Shown: positions 1 through 7,791 of the stretch, piece after piece
Numbering within the stretch: position 1 is the stretch's first letter
Layout of the letters: every line of letters begins with the position of its first letter
DNA from: Clostridia bacterium
GTDB lineage: Bacteria > Bacillota > Clostridia > UBA1381
DNA length: 11,355 bases
Direction of reading: 5' to 3'
Assembly: GCA_008668455.1 (NCBI GenBank)
Contig: RQCD01000157.1
Span: forward strand, 1 to 11,355
Made by a program: the position numbers and the translations under genes
Notes under the pieces: model-generated
What the model was told of the DNA's origin: nothing
The model's input: the letters and a program-made list of their open reading frames with translations, nothing else
Database searches by the model: none

Positions 1-85
1 CTTCTCCCCTTCACAATACCCTGTTGATGCTCTTTGGTATCCGTGTCCAAAATAAAAAAAAGGGGGGGTGTAAAAAAATAGGGCA

Positions 86-150
86 GAACACTCCACACGC
101 GCCCGCCAGCATACGGGCGTACTCCGAGCGGCGCGCATGGAGTGTAGTTC
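86..150 (-). terminator. Imperfect hairpin with downstream T run, possible operon terminator
   Basis: Arms 88-95 (ACACTCCA) and 138-145 pair perfectly over eight bases, and GAA at 86-88 can extend towards TTC at 148-150 past a two-base bulge. Inside is a second GC-rich hairpin, 100-105 with 114-119, with an eight-base loop. On the minus strand seven T residues (72-78) follow after about seven bases. The gap before the T run is longer than ideal, so termination is plausible but not certain. Confidence 0.45.
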
Positions 151-231
151 AAGGGCAACAATGATAGAAATCCGCAAAACTGCGGATGTCCACCAAAATA
201 ATTTACTTTTAAGACAGTTAAGCCCTTGAAC
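147..231. repeat. Inverted repeat GTTCAAGGGC enclosing a small hairpin
   Basis: GTTCAAGGGC at 147-156 has a perfect ten-base inverted copy at 222-231. Between them a seven-base stem, 170-176 (ATCCGCA) with 181-187 (TGCGGAT), closes a four-base loop AAAC. The outer arm overlaps the base of the neighbouring hairpin (86-150), so the two structures compete. It could be a folded 3' untranslated region, a small RNA, or a dispersed palindromic element. I recognise no known family. Confidence 0.5.
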
Positions 232-258
232 GGTCTGTGCCTTTTTTGACATCCCCTT

Positions 259-921
259 TTAGTTTCCCTTATGTTTTTCCTCTATCGTTTCTGCGATCAT
301 CATATCCTTGACCTTCATCAGCCTTGTGATATTGCCGCGTTCATTTTCATCTAATTTCATCGTGATATACCGGATCGTTTCCTCATAATTCGGAATCATA
401 ACGTATTCCAGTGCGTTGACGCGGCGTCTTGTTCGTTCGATTTCAGCTGCTAAGAGCTGCACCGATTTTTCGCATTCTGCAAGCCGCAGAAGCTCCGGAA
501 GCACCGAGGAAAGCTCGCTGATTGCCGAATCCAATTCCGATTCTGTAAACGCATAACCGTAGGAGAAAATATCCTCCGGATTCTGCGATTTCGTTTCGGT
601 TTCAAAGGTCGGCAAATCTACGCTCATCACATTTTTTGTGCCTGTTTTCAAACGAACTCCCTGCTTCGGCATAAGGAGTGCAGAATTGACCACCTCATTT
701 CCCATCACCGCAGATGCCATTGCCATGGATTGATTAGCACACAGCAGCTTTTGTTCTACCTGCTCGCGGAGAACCTTATTCTCCCGCACAATCTCTAAAA
801 ACTGCCGCATCAGCTCATCTCGCTTATCCTTTAAGAGCTTATGTCCGCGCAGAGCGGTTGCAAGGCTTTTTTTGAGTCGGGACAATTCCATCCGCGTGGG
901 GTTTACATTCAATTGTGCCAA
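259..921 (-). CDS. V-type ATPase central-shaft subunit D
   Basis: A 220-residue protein of the D family, the coiled-coil axle that turns inside the A/B hexamer. The N-terminal helix holds the signature NVNPTRMELSRLKKSL at about residues 5-20, and the C-terminal helix includes RTRRRVNALEYVMIP at about 163-177, the most conserved part. Between them lies a short, more variable head. Length is near the upper end of the usual 200-220. The start is TTG at 921; AGGTGA lies six bases upstream and overlaps the stop codon of subunit B, so coupled translation is likely. The next in-frame ATG (residue 11) would cut off part of the NPTR signature. This is the last gene of the operon. Confidence 0.96.
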   Translation of the reverse strand: MAQLNVNPTRMELSRLKKSLATALRGHKLLKDKRDELMRQFLEIVRENKVLREQVEQKLLCANQSMAMASAVMGNEVVNSALLMPKQGVRLKTGTKNVMSVDLPTFETETKSQNPEDIFSYGYAFTESELDSAISELSSVLPELLRLAECEKSVQLLAAEIERTRRRVNALEYVMIPNYEETIRYITMKLDENERGNITRLMKVKDMMIAETIEEKHKGN

Positions 922-932
922 CTGACATCACC

Positions 933-2303
933 TCATTTTCCGTAATACTCGTCCAGATATTCGTCCTTGATTCGCTTCAATTCACTTCTCGGCAGAATCG
1001 ATAACAGCTTCCATCCGATTGAAAGCGTTTCTTCAATCGTCCGGTTCGTGTAATATCCTTGAGAAACATACTGCTTTTCAAATTCATCCGCAAACCTTGC
1101 ATACAGACGGTCTACTTCCGAAAGCGCTGCCTCACCCAGAATCACCATCAGCTCCTTTGCCTCCTTACCACGCGCATACGCAGCAAACAGCTGATTCATC
1201 GTGTTCGCATGATCCTCTCTTGTTTTGCCCTTGCCGATTCCCTTGTCCTTCAAACGTGACAAGGACGGCAGAACATCAATCGGAGGAGCAATATTTTTCC
1301 GGTAAAGCTCACGGCTCAGGATAATCTGTCCTTCTGTGATATATCCGGTCAGATCCGGAATCGGATGCGTTTTATCATCCTCCGGCATGGTCAGAATCGG
1401 GATCAGGGTAATACTGCCCGGCTTTCCGCGCAGTCTCCCGGCACGTTCATATAAGGACGCTAAATCTGTGTACATATAGCCCGGATATCCTCGCCGTCCG
1501 GGGACTTCCTTTCTTGCTGCCGAAACCTCACGGAGCGCGTCTGCATAGTTTGTAATATCGGTCATGATAACCAAAACGTGCATATCCAGGTCAAACGCTA
1601 AATACTCCGCAGCGGTCAAAGCCATACGCGGCGTCGCGATACGCTCAATTGCCGGATCGTTTGCCAGGTTAATAAAAAGCACTGTCCGATCAATTGCACC
1701 TGTCTTTTTAAAGTCCTCAATGAAGAAATTCGCTTCTTCAAAGGTAATTCCGATTGCCGCAAAGACAACTGCGAATTTCTCATCCTTACCCAAAACCTTT
1801 GCCTGACGTGCAATCTGTGCCGCCAGGTTTGCATGCGGCAGACCCGATCCGGAAAAGATCGGCAGCTTCTGACCGCGCACCAGGGTATTCAATCCGTCGA
1901 TCGCGCTGACACCGGTTTGAATAAACTCCTCCGGATAGTTCCGCGCTGCCGGATTCATCGGCACACCGTTGACATCCAAACGCTTTTCCGGGAGAATGTC
2001 GCCCAGTCCATCCTTCGGATTCCCCAAGCCGTCGAAAATTCTTCCCAGCATATCCTCCGAAACGCCCAGCTCAATGCCGTGCCCTAAAAAGCGAACCTTA
2101 CTTTCTGCAAGGTTGATCCCGGCGCTGCTTTCAAACAGCTGAACCAGAGCGTCCGTTCCGTTAATCTCCAGCACACGGCAGCGTCTGATTTCGCCGTTTG
2201 CCAGTTCAATTTCACCCAACTCGTTATAGGTTGCGTCTGTCACCTCACGAACCAGCATCAGCGGTCCTGCAACCTCCTGTATGGTACGATATTCCTTTGG
2301 CAT
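933..2303 (-). CDS. V-type ATPase regulatory subunit B
   Basis: A 456-residue subunit that alternates with A in the head hexamer and completes its nucleotide sites without being catalytic. It starts MPKEYRTIQEVAGPLMLV, followed by the beta-barrel, then a P-loop region that has lost the Walker lysine: SGSGLPH at about residues 151-157, the normal state for B. ADALREVSAARKEVPGRRGYPGYMYTDL and its neighbours carry the conserved arginine region and interface (named here in parts: REVSAARKEVPGRRGYPGY). Length matches the family (about 455-465). A GTG at 2312 would add three residues, but TAGGAG, which contains the subunit A stop codon, lies eight bases before the ATG at 2303. Tight spacing to A fits equal production of the two head subunits. 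Confidence 0.97.
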   Translation of the reverse strand: MPKEYRTIQEVAGPLMLVREVTDATYNELGEIELANGEIRRCRVLEINGTDALVQLFESSAGINLAESKVRFLGHGIELGVSEDMLGRIFDGLGNPKDGLGDILPEKRLDVNGVPMNPAARNYPEEFIQTGVSAIDGLNTLVRGQKLPIFSGSGLPHANLAAQIARQAKVLGKDEKFAVVFAAIGITFEEANFFIEDFKKTGAIDRTVLFINLANDPAIERIATPRMALTAAEYLAFDLDMHVLVIMTDITNYADALREVSAARKEVPGRRGYPGYMYTDLASLYERAGRLRGKPGSITLIPILTMPEDDKTHPIPDLTGYITEGQIILSRELYRKNIAPPIDVLPSLSRLKDKGIGKGKTREDHANTMNQLFAAYARGKEAKELMVILGEAALSEVDRLYARFADEFEKQYVSQGYYTNRTIEETLSIGWKLLSILPRSELKRIKDEYLDEYYGK

Positions 2304-2317
2304 CTTCTCCACTCCTA
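2304..2317 (-). promoter_or_regulatory. Ribosome site of subunit B, overlapping the subunit A stop
   Basis: TAGGAG at 2312-2317 on the minus strand contains the TAG stop of subunit A and is eight bases from the ATG at 2303. The overlap means a ribosome finishing A sits on the B ribosome site, which should couple the two and favour 1:1 synthesis. Confidence 0.7.
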
Positions 2318-4063
2318 TTCCTTGATTTCGCCGATTTGCTTTTGCAGCTCATGCAGAATCTGATCATATTCACCCGGAACATCCTGCTCCGGAACGTACT
2401 TGATTCTGCCGATCCGCTCACGCACCGGAAGATCAATCAGCTTGGTTACCGGTGTTCCCTTTTCGATTGCTTCAATAGAAAGATCAAAATAATCCAGCAC
2501 CAGCCGCATCATAATGCACTGCTTCTGCAAGGACGCATAGGTGTCCACCTCATGGAATGCGTCCTGATGCAGATAGTCCTCACGGATAGAACGTGCCGCC
2601 TCTAACTTCATGCGGTCATGCGCATTCAAAGCGTCCATACCGACTAACTTCACGATCTCATCCAATTCTGCTTCTTCCTGCAAAAGCGTCATAATGCGGT
2701 TTCTAAGCGTCATCCAGTCCGGAGAAATCTCCTTTTCATACCAATCCTTCAGCATATCCAGATACAAGGAATAGCTCTTAAGCCAGTTTATTGCCGGAAA
2801 ATGACGGCGGTATGCCAGAGAGGAATCCAACCCCCAGAACACCTTGACAATCCGGAGCGTTGCCTGGGATACCGGCGCTGAAATATCACCGCCCTGCGGC
2901 GATACCGCACCGATAATACTCAGTGCACCCTCCCGGTCTCCATAGGAAATTACACGACCGGCACGCTCATAAAAGCCTGCCAGACGGCTTCCCAGATATG
3001 CCGGATAGCCTTCCTCGCCCGGCATTTCCTCCAAACGTCCGGACATCTCGCGGAGCGCCTCTGCCCACCGGGAGGTGGAATCTGCCAAAAGCACCACACT
3101 ATATCCCATATCTCGGAAATACTCTGCAATCGTGATACCGGTGTAAATAGACGCCTCACGTGCTGCAACCGGCATGTCGGAGGTATTCGCAATCAGCACT
3201 GTCCGCTCCATCAGTGTTTTTCCCGTCCGCGGATCTTTAATTTCCGGAAACTCGTTCAAAACATCGGTCATTTCGTTTCCGCGTTCTCCGCAGCCGATAT
3301 AAATGACAATATCTGCATCCGCCCACTTTGCAAGCTGGTGCTGTACCACCGTTTTACCGCTGCCGAAAGGTCCCGGAACTGTGCCGACACCGCCCTTTGC
3401 AATCGGAAACAGCGTATCAATAACGCGCTGACCCGTTACCAAAGGCACATCCGGAGAAAGCTTCTGCCGATACGGTCTGCCGACACGCACCGGCCATTTT
3501 TGCATCAGCGTCAGTTCCTTTTCTCCGCGGTCTGTCTTTAACACCGCAATTTTATCGGTTATCTTAAAATCTCCCTCGGAAATTTCCAAAAGCTCGCCGG
3601 AATCATTCGGAGGCACCATAATCTTATGCAGAACCACATCCGTTTCCTGCACTGTTCCTAAAACATCTCCGCCGGACACACGGTCGCCCGCTTTTTTCTC
3701 CGGAACAAAATGCCACACCTTATCCCGGTTTAATGCCGGAACGTCAATTCCTCTCTGGAGATTCGTTCCTGCCTTTTCCATAATGGCATCCAGCGGACGC
3801 TGGATTCCGTCATAAATACTTTGAATCAAGCCCGGTCCAAGCTCCACGCTCAGAGGGCTTCCCGTACTCCGGACAACACCGCCCGGTCCTAATCCGGAGG
3901 TTTCCTCATATACCTGCACCGACGCCTCTGCGCCGTGCATTTCAATTATTTCACCAATCAGTCCGTACTCGCTGACGCGTACCACATCGTACATGTTCGC
4001 ATCCTGCATGCCGTCCGCAATAACCAGCGGTCCGGACACCTTCTTGATTACTCCATCGCTCAT
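2315..4063 (-). CDS. V-type ATPase catalytic subunit A
   Basis: A 582-residue catalytic subunit that binds and hydrolyses (or makes) ATP in the head. In order it has an N-terminal beta-barrel (MSDGVIKKVSGPLVIADG), the extra non-homologous insert typical of V/A-type A subunits at about residues 100-190, and the nucleotide-binding domain. The Walker A motif is GPFGSGKT at 231-238, followed by IGCGERGNEM with the catalytic glutamate in GER. The Walker B region is VVLLADSTSRWAEALRE, and a helical C-terminal domain ends the protein. All catalytic parts are intact. An upstream ATT/ATG in frame at 4096 would add 11 residues and overlap subunit F, but AAGGAG sits nine bases before the ATG at 4063. 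The start codon of subunit B follows within a few bases of the stop. Confidence 0.97.
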   Translation of the reverse strand: MSDGVIKKVSGPLVIADGMQDANMYDVVRVSEYGLIGEIIEMHGAEASVQVYEETSGLGPGGVVRSTGSPLSVELGPGLIQSIYDGIQRPLDAIMEKAGTNLQRGIDVPALNRDKVWHFVPEKKAGDRVSGGDVLGTVQETDVVLHKIMVPPNDSGELLEISEGDFKITDKIAVLKTDRGEKELTLMQKWPVRVGRPYRQKLSPDVPLVTGQRVIDTLFPIAKGGVGTVPGPFGSGKTVVQHQLAKWADADIVIYIGCGERGNEMTDVLNEFPEIKDPRTGKTLMERTVLIANTSDMPVAAREASIYTGITIAEYFRDMGYSVVLLADSTSRWAEALREMSGRLEEMPGEEGYPAYLGSRLAGFYERAGRVISYGDREGALSIIGAVSPQGGDISAPVSQATLRIVKVFWGLDSSLAYRRHFPAINWLKSYSLYLDMLKDWYEKEISPDWMTLRNRIMTLLQEEAELDEIVKLVGMDALNAHDRMKLEAARSIREDYLHQDAFHEVDTYASLQKQCIMMRLVLDYFDLSIEAIEKGTPVTKLIDLPVRERIGRIKYVPEQDVPGEYDQILHELQKQIGEIKE

Positions 4064-4078
4064 TGCACATAACTCCTT
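4064..4078 (-). promoter_or_regulatory. Ribosome site deciding the subunit A start
   Basis: AAGGAG occupies 4073-4078 on the minus strand, nine bases before the ATG at 4063. The longer reading frame that starts at 4096 has no comparable site, and its extra residues (MIKTNDKELCA) are not found in the family. Confidence 0.8.
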
Positions 4079-4088
4079 ATCGTTTGTC

Positions 4089-4406
4089 TTAATCATTAAA
4101 GATAATATCAGATCCGACCGCCTGCTCTACATAATGCTTCACTGTGCTGATTCCATAGCCGGTTGTGCCGCTTGCAGACGGGATCGGGATGATTGCCGGA
4201 AGCTCTCTCTGGGCATATTCTGCCACAACCTCCTGCATCGTCTCCAAATAATTCTCCGTCACATACAAAATCCCGTATTCGCCCTTTGCAAGCCGTTTTA
4301 AGGTTTCCTCTGCCGCAGCCGGCGTTTCCTCCGGATAAACATCCAGTCCCAGCGCCGCAAAGCCGCAAATGCTGTCATAATCTCCAATTACACCGATTTT
4401 AGACAT
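4089..4406 (-). CDS. V-type ATPase central-shaft subunit F (NtpG-like)
   Basis: A 105-residue protein with an alpha/beta fold of the F-subunit family, beginning MSKIGVIGDYDSICGF, a well-conserved opening. It binds subunit D in the central rotor. The C-terminal part (HYVEQAVGSDIIF) is typical too, and PIPSASGTTGYG (about residues 77-88) is the usual loop before the last helix. I chose the ATG at 4406, which overlaps the subunit C stop by eight bases, because family members begin just here. A GTG at 4415 would add three residues (MNY); the AAAGG upstream is close to that GTG and rather far from the ATG, so the choice is not certain. The gene ends 25 bases before the start of subunit A. Confidence 0.93.
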   Translation of the reverse strand: MSKIGVIGDYDSICGFAALGLDVYPEETPAAAEETLKRLAKGEYGILYVTENYLETMQEVVAEYAQRELPAIIPIPSASGTTGYGISTVKHYVEQAVGSDIIFND

Positions 4407-5352
4407 ATAATTCACGCAGCCTTTCTCTGATCATTTTTTCTTCCACTCCGTGCAGCTTGCCGGACAGAATAATCCGGACTGCCTGAATTTCAGCCTGCTT
4501 TCCGATCAGGTATGCCAGGATCGGTTCAAAGCCAAAAAAGCTTCTCCTCGCTTCGGAAAGTCCGTCCATTAAAAAAGCGCTGCACCATTGGTCAAATGCC
4601 GCCGGATGCTCTCTTGCCAGATCTGCCGGGTATCCTGCTCCTGCCATCCAGTCCAAAACAGCCTCCCGGCTCTCCTCCGCCGCTCTGAAAAGTCCGTCTC
4701 CTGCCAGATTGCCCGGAATCAGCGCCGTTTCTAAAAAAGCTTTGTCCCGGCGGTTCGCACGAAGGGCAATTTTTAAATCTGCAATCAGAATATTTTTTTC
4801 TGTCCAGTTTCTTAAAAACCCGTTTTTCTCTCGTTCCGCACGCTTTCGCATCGATAAAAGTGTTTCCCGGTCTAAATACATTTCTGCAAGCTGTCCGTCA
4901 TAGGTTTCGGTCAAAAGCTTATAGGCTTCTGCTGCCGGCTCTTGCAGAAAGTCCGGAAGATCTTCAAAATATCTTGTTTTGACTGCTTTTTCGATTTCCT
5001 CCGGGTCAGCAATGGACGGTTCTTTCACCATCTGCCGCCAATCCGTATTGGAAAAGCATGCCTTCAGGATCGTTTTTAAATTATGAAAATCATTCTGATA
5101 AAGCAAAATATCCAATGGTGCGTCTGCCGGACAAACCTCTCGGACTGCATTCCATGCACGTTCCATTTCAGATTTCAGCGTCTCGGATAACGGCTTTTCT
5201 GCCGCTCCCTGATAGCCGCGGTCAGACAGGAGTTTTTTTGCCGCGTCATAGCTTTCTGCGCCAAGAAGTGCGTCCAGATCCTGCGTACCAAGCATTTTGT
5301 TCTCCAAAACCTTGACCGACGCTACCGCATACGCATATTCCGTATCTCTCAC
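4399..5352 (-). CDS. V-type ATPase subunit C (AC39/d type, rotor-to-ring adaptor)
   Basis: A 317-residue soluble protein of the AC39 family, called C in bacteria and d in eukaryotes. It is a funnel-shaped adaptor that sits on the K ring and receives the D/F shaft. The N-terminal sequence RDTEYAYAVASVKVLENKML is typical, and the rest is predicted helical, without membrane segments. Length is within the family's normal range of about 315-345 residues. The start is GTG at 5352 with AGGTGA close upstream; no ATG occurs near. It is followed by a short overlap with the subunit F gene, which suggests coupled translation. Sequence conservation in this family is low, so operon position supports the call strongly. 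Confidence 0.93.
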   Translation of the reverse strand: MRDTEYAYAVASVKVLENKMLGTQDLDALLGAESYDAAKKLLSDRGYQGAAEKPLSETLKSEMERAWNAVREVCPADAPLDILLYQNDFHNLKTILKACFSNTDWRQMVKEPSIADPEEIEKAVKTRYFEDLPDFLQEPAAEAYKLLTETYDGQLAEMYLDRETLLSMRKRAEREKNGFLRNWTEKNILIADLKIALRANRRDKAFLETALIPGNLAGDGLFRAAEESREAVLDWMAGAGYPADLAREHPAAFDQWCSAFLMDGLSEARRSFFGFEPILAYLIGKQAEIQAVRIILSGKLHGVEEKMIRERLRELYV

Positions 5353-5365
5353 ACAATCACCTCTC

Positions 5366-5953
5366 CTATGCGTCCAGGCATGCTGCCGCCGTATCTCTTA
5401 GCTCCTGCTCCCGGCTGGCAAAAATACCGTCTAAGGTGCAGTTTTCCTCCACTCTGCCATACCGGATCACAAACCCGGCATCCGTTTGAATCAGATCCTT
5501 TGAAAAGACTGCCTTTCCCTTTTTCATGCCCTCGCAGCATGCTGCAAGAAAGGACTCTCCCAGGCGGTTTTTTTCCTGCTCTGAGGTCACAATTTCACAG
5601 TCGCCGCTCTCGGCATACTGCAAAAACAGCTTCACCATCAGCTTGCGGTATTCCTCCTCCGGCAAAGCCTTTATGCGTTGTTTTGCTTCTTTGAGCGCCT
5701 CATCGATTGCTGCTGACTTCACCTTTAGATGGGATTGCCGCTCCAGCCTCCTTTTGTCACTTTCCGCCATCTGGCTGCGCATGTCAAGCTCTTTTTCAAG
5801 TTCCGCTCTCTTTCCGGCTGCAAGCTCTTTCATTTCCATTTCTGCCTTTTGGAGCTGCTCCTTTGTCTGATCCTTTGCCTTTTGCAAAATTTCATTCGCT
5901 TTTTGCTTTGATTCCTCCAGAATCTGACTTGTGATTAATTCTAAACCACTCAT
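5366..5953 (-). CDS. V-type ATPase peripheral-stalk subunit E
   Basis: A 195-residue soluble protein with the two-part form of the E family. Residues 5-100 are a long charged helix rich in Glu, Lys, Gln and Ala, beginning MSGLELITSQILEESKQKA, which pairs with subunit G. Residues 105-195 form a globular domain that caps the top of the catalytic head, with AGFVIRYGRVEENCTLDGIF near its end. Subunit E of bacterial V/A-ATPases is usually 185-210 residues. The ATG at 5953 follows an AAGGGG site nine bases upstream. The stop codon lies within the ribosome site of the next gene. I see no odd residues. The main alternative, another stalk subunit, is made unlikely by the C-terminal domain and gene order. 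Confidence 0.92.
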   Translation of the reverse strand: MSGLELITSQILEESKQKANEILQKAKDQTKEQLQKAEMEMKELAAGKRAELEKELDMRSQMAESDKRRLERQSHLKVKSAAIDEALKEAKQRIKALPEEEYRKLMVKLFLQYAESGDCEIVTSEQEKNRLGESFLAACCEGMKKGKAVFSKDLIQTDAGFVIRYGRVEENCTLDGIFASREQELRDTAAACLDA

Positions 5954-5970
5954 AGTTATCGACCCCTTAC

Positions 5971-6438
5971 TTATCGAATATTGATCACCAGCAGGAAGGA
6001 TACGATAAAACCAAGCAAAGCGTAAAGCTCGATTAAGGACGCGGAAACAATTGCCTTAGAGCTTTCCTCCGGTCTCTTTGCAGTTAAGTTTACACCGACT
6101 GCGCAGACTCTGCCCTGTGATTTCGCGGAAAAATAACCGCCAAATGCGATTGGCAGGCATGCTGCAAAATACTGTAAACCGGTCACAGCGTCGGTAACAG
6201 GTTCACCGCCTAAGATACCAACATTCAGCATCACCATAACGCCGACAATCAAGCCGTAAAGACCCTGTGTACCCGGTAAAAGCTGCAATACCAGCAATTT
6301 ACCAAACTTGCTCGGATCATCTGCAATAACCGCACCGGCTGCCTCGGATGCAATACCGACACCCTTGGAAGATCCCATTCCTGAAAATACCACCGCAAAC
6401 GCAACACCCAACAACGCAAATACCATACCGTAATTCAT
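5971..6438 (-). CDS. V-type ATPase membrane ring subunit K (NtpK-like)
   Basis: A 155-residue proteolipid with four transmembrane helices, at about residues 3-25, 47-73, 83-103 and 128-152. It is a doubled hairpin, as in E. hirae NtpK, rather than the single hairpin of F-type c subunits. The two halves are related: GMGSSKGVGIASEAAGAV in the first and FSAKSQGRVCAVGV in the second. The ion-binding glutamate occurs once, Glu137 in SLIELYALLGF. Leu54, Thr57, Gln58 and Gln108 correspond by alignment to Leu61, Thr64, Gln65 and Gln110 of NtpK, which with Glu139 bind Na+. The protein should form the rotor ring in the membrane. An AAGGA site precedes the ATG, and the gene lies 18 bases after subunit I and 17 before subunit E. 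Confidence 0.96.
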   Translation of the reverse strand: MNYGMVFALLGVAFAVVFSGMGSSKGVGIASEAAGAVIADDPSKFGKLLVLQLLPGTQGLYGLIVGVMVMLNVGILGGEPVTDAVTGLQYFAACLPIAFGGYFSAKSQGRVCAVGVNLTAKRPEESSKAIVSASLIELYALLGFIVSFLLVINIR

Positions 6439-6456
6439 TTTAATTCCTTCTTTCTT

Positions 6457-7791
6457 TTAATGATTTGTTTTAATCCGATAATACTTTGTATCCATGACAA
6501 ACGGCTCAAATTTCTTTCCGCCGCCCTCATAAAATTTCTGATAAAATTCTACATACTGCAAACGGTTCGTATGCACATATGCGCCTAACATGTTAATTGC
6601 AAAATTCAGCGTGTGTCCGAATATAGAGATCAGGATATAGCTGATCAGACCTACAACGCTCTTTCCGCCTAACGATCCTAACACATTCACCACCGATGCG
6701 ATAACTCCGGTTGCCAGTCCTAATGCCATCAGACGGGAATAGGACAAAATGTCGCCGACATAGCTTGTGATATCGTAAAGGCTTAAAACACCGCCGAAAA
6801 ACTTTGCAAAAATATTTTTCTTATCCCGTCCCTGGGTCAGAACCAGTCCGGCAGCGCCGGCAATCATCATGCCAACACCGATATTGAATACCAAATCCAC
6901 ACCGATTCCCATACCGACCGAAAGGACTGCCGCACCGGACAGTACCAAAATCCAGAATCCGACATCAAAGATCGCTCCGGCGCGGTCACCCCGCCGCCAC
7001 AGCATATAGAACTTAATGCCCAATCCGAACAGGATATGCACCAATCCGAATGCCACGCTCAGAATCAGAAGCTCCAGCGGCTTTGCAACCGGATCCATCA
7101 GGATCGGCTTTAGCGCAAGCTGACCCGATCCGAAGGTTTTGGAAACGGTGGCGATCATGTCTCCGAAAAAGCTTCCGTACATCAAACCCCAGAACGTGGT
7201 CGAGACACCGCAGAAGAAGAACATCCGGAACATGGATCGTTTCTTCCGCTCCAATAAATTGCTAAAACCTAAAATTCCGCAGGCAATCATCATCAAAAGT
7301 CCGTACCCGGCATCTGAAAACATCATTCCAAAGAAGAAATAATAGAAAAATGCCATAATCGGGTTCGGATCAATGTCATTCTTGGAGGGCATGCTGTAAT
7401 CTGCAGTGATCGACTCCACCGGCTCGACTAACGGACCGTTTTTAAACTGCACCGGAACATCCTCATTCTCCGAGGGCGGCTCAATTTCTAAGTATATCCG
7501 GAATTTTTTCTCCAATTCCCTCTTGAAATTTGCCGCATGCGCGCGCGGAAGATACCCCTCAATCATAAACGTATTTTCCGTGACGCCGATTTCTGCCAAC
7601 ACCTGATACTTTTCTTTTCTGAGAATCAGGTGATCATAGAAAAGCTCTAAAAGCTCCCGTTTTTGATCCAACCTTTTGATATTTTGTTCGCAGTCTGAAA
7701 TTCTCTGCTCTAACTCTGCCGCCGCCCCCTCCAGCACTGCCACCTTTTTTTGCGGTGTGTGGTGCGAAAGCGAAAATGATGGCTCCTGCAA
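6457..7791 (-). CDS. C-terminal fragment of subunit I as read without repair
   Basis: This frame is open from a TGA at 7887-7885. It can be read from TTG at 7791 as 444 residues, but that TTG has no clear ribosome site, and the codons before it (PKAQETEFREFFRTIN) already belong to the family. The fragment carries the rest of the coiled-coil domain (about 1-110), then the membrane part from about residue 145. It contains FFFGMMFSDAGYGL, the conserved Arg353 in LSYSRLMALGLA, and the family ending LQYVEFYQKFYEGGGKKFEPF. Calling it a separate gene would be an artefact of the frameshift. Confidence 0.6.
   Translation of the reverse strand: MQEPSFSLSHHTPQKKVAVLEGAAAELEQRISDCEQNIKRLDQKRELLELFYDHLILRKEKYQVLAEIGVTENTFMIEGYLPRAHAANFKRELEKKFRIYLEIEPPSENEDVPVQFKNGPLVEPVESITADYSMPSKNDIDPNPIMAFFYYFFFGMMFSDAGYGLLMMIACGILGFSNLLERKKRSMFRMFFFCGVSTTFWGLMYGSFFGDMIATVSKTFGSGQLALKPILMDPVAKPLELLILSVAFGLVHILFGLGIKFYMLWRRGDRAGAIFDVGFWILVLSGAAVLSVGMGIGVDLVFNIGVGMMIAGAAGLVLTQGRDKKNIFAKFFGGVLSLYDITSYVGDILSYSRLMALGLATGVIASVVNVLGSLGGKSVVGLISYILISIFGHTLNFAINMLGAYVHTNRLQYVEFYQKFYEGGGKKFEPFVMDTKYYRIKTNH

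Larger units (their letters stand above)
1..258. other. Non-coding tail after the ATPase operon
   Basis: No reading frame with a plausible start and ribosome site is visible on either strand. The stretch holds the two inverted-repeat structures listed separately, a run of eight A followed by seven G (54-68), and another of seven A (72-78). At its far end the minus strand has a purine-rich AAGGGGAGAAG that could be the ribosome site of a gene lying beyond the window. Confidence 0.6.

Noticed and set aside
1..258. tRNA, CRISPR array or insertion-sequence end in the tail
   Set aside because: The stems do not form a cloverleaf with a CCA-type acceptor, there are no regularly spaced direct repeats, and no transposase remnant or target-site duplication is visible.
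4064..4096. Eleven-residue N-terminal extension of subunit A
   Set aside because: It has no ribosome site of its own, overlaps subunit F, and family members begin at the equivalent of MSDG.
5526..5870. Plus-strand open frame of 114 codons opposite subunit E
   Set aside because: It is Ser/Phe/Cys-rich, as expected for the antisense of a Glu/Lys-rich coiled coil, and has no ribosome site. The other plus-strand frames were dropped for the same kind of reason.
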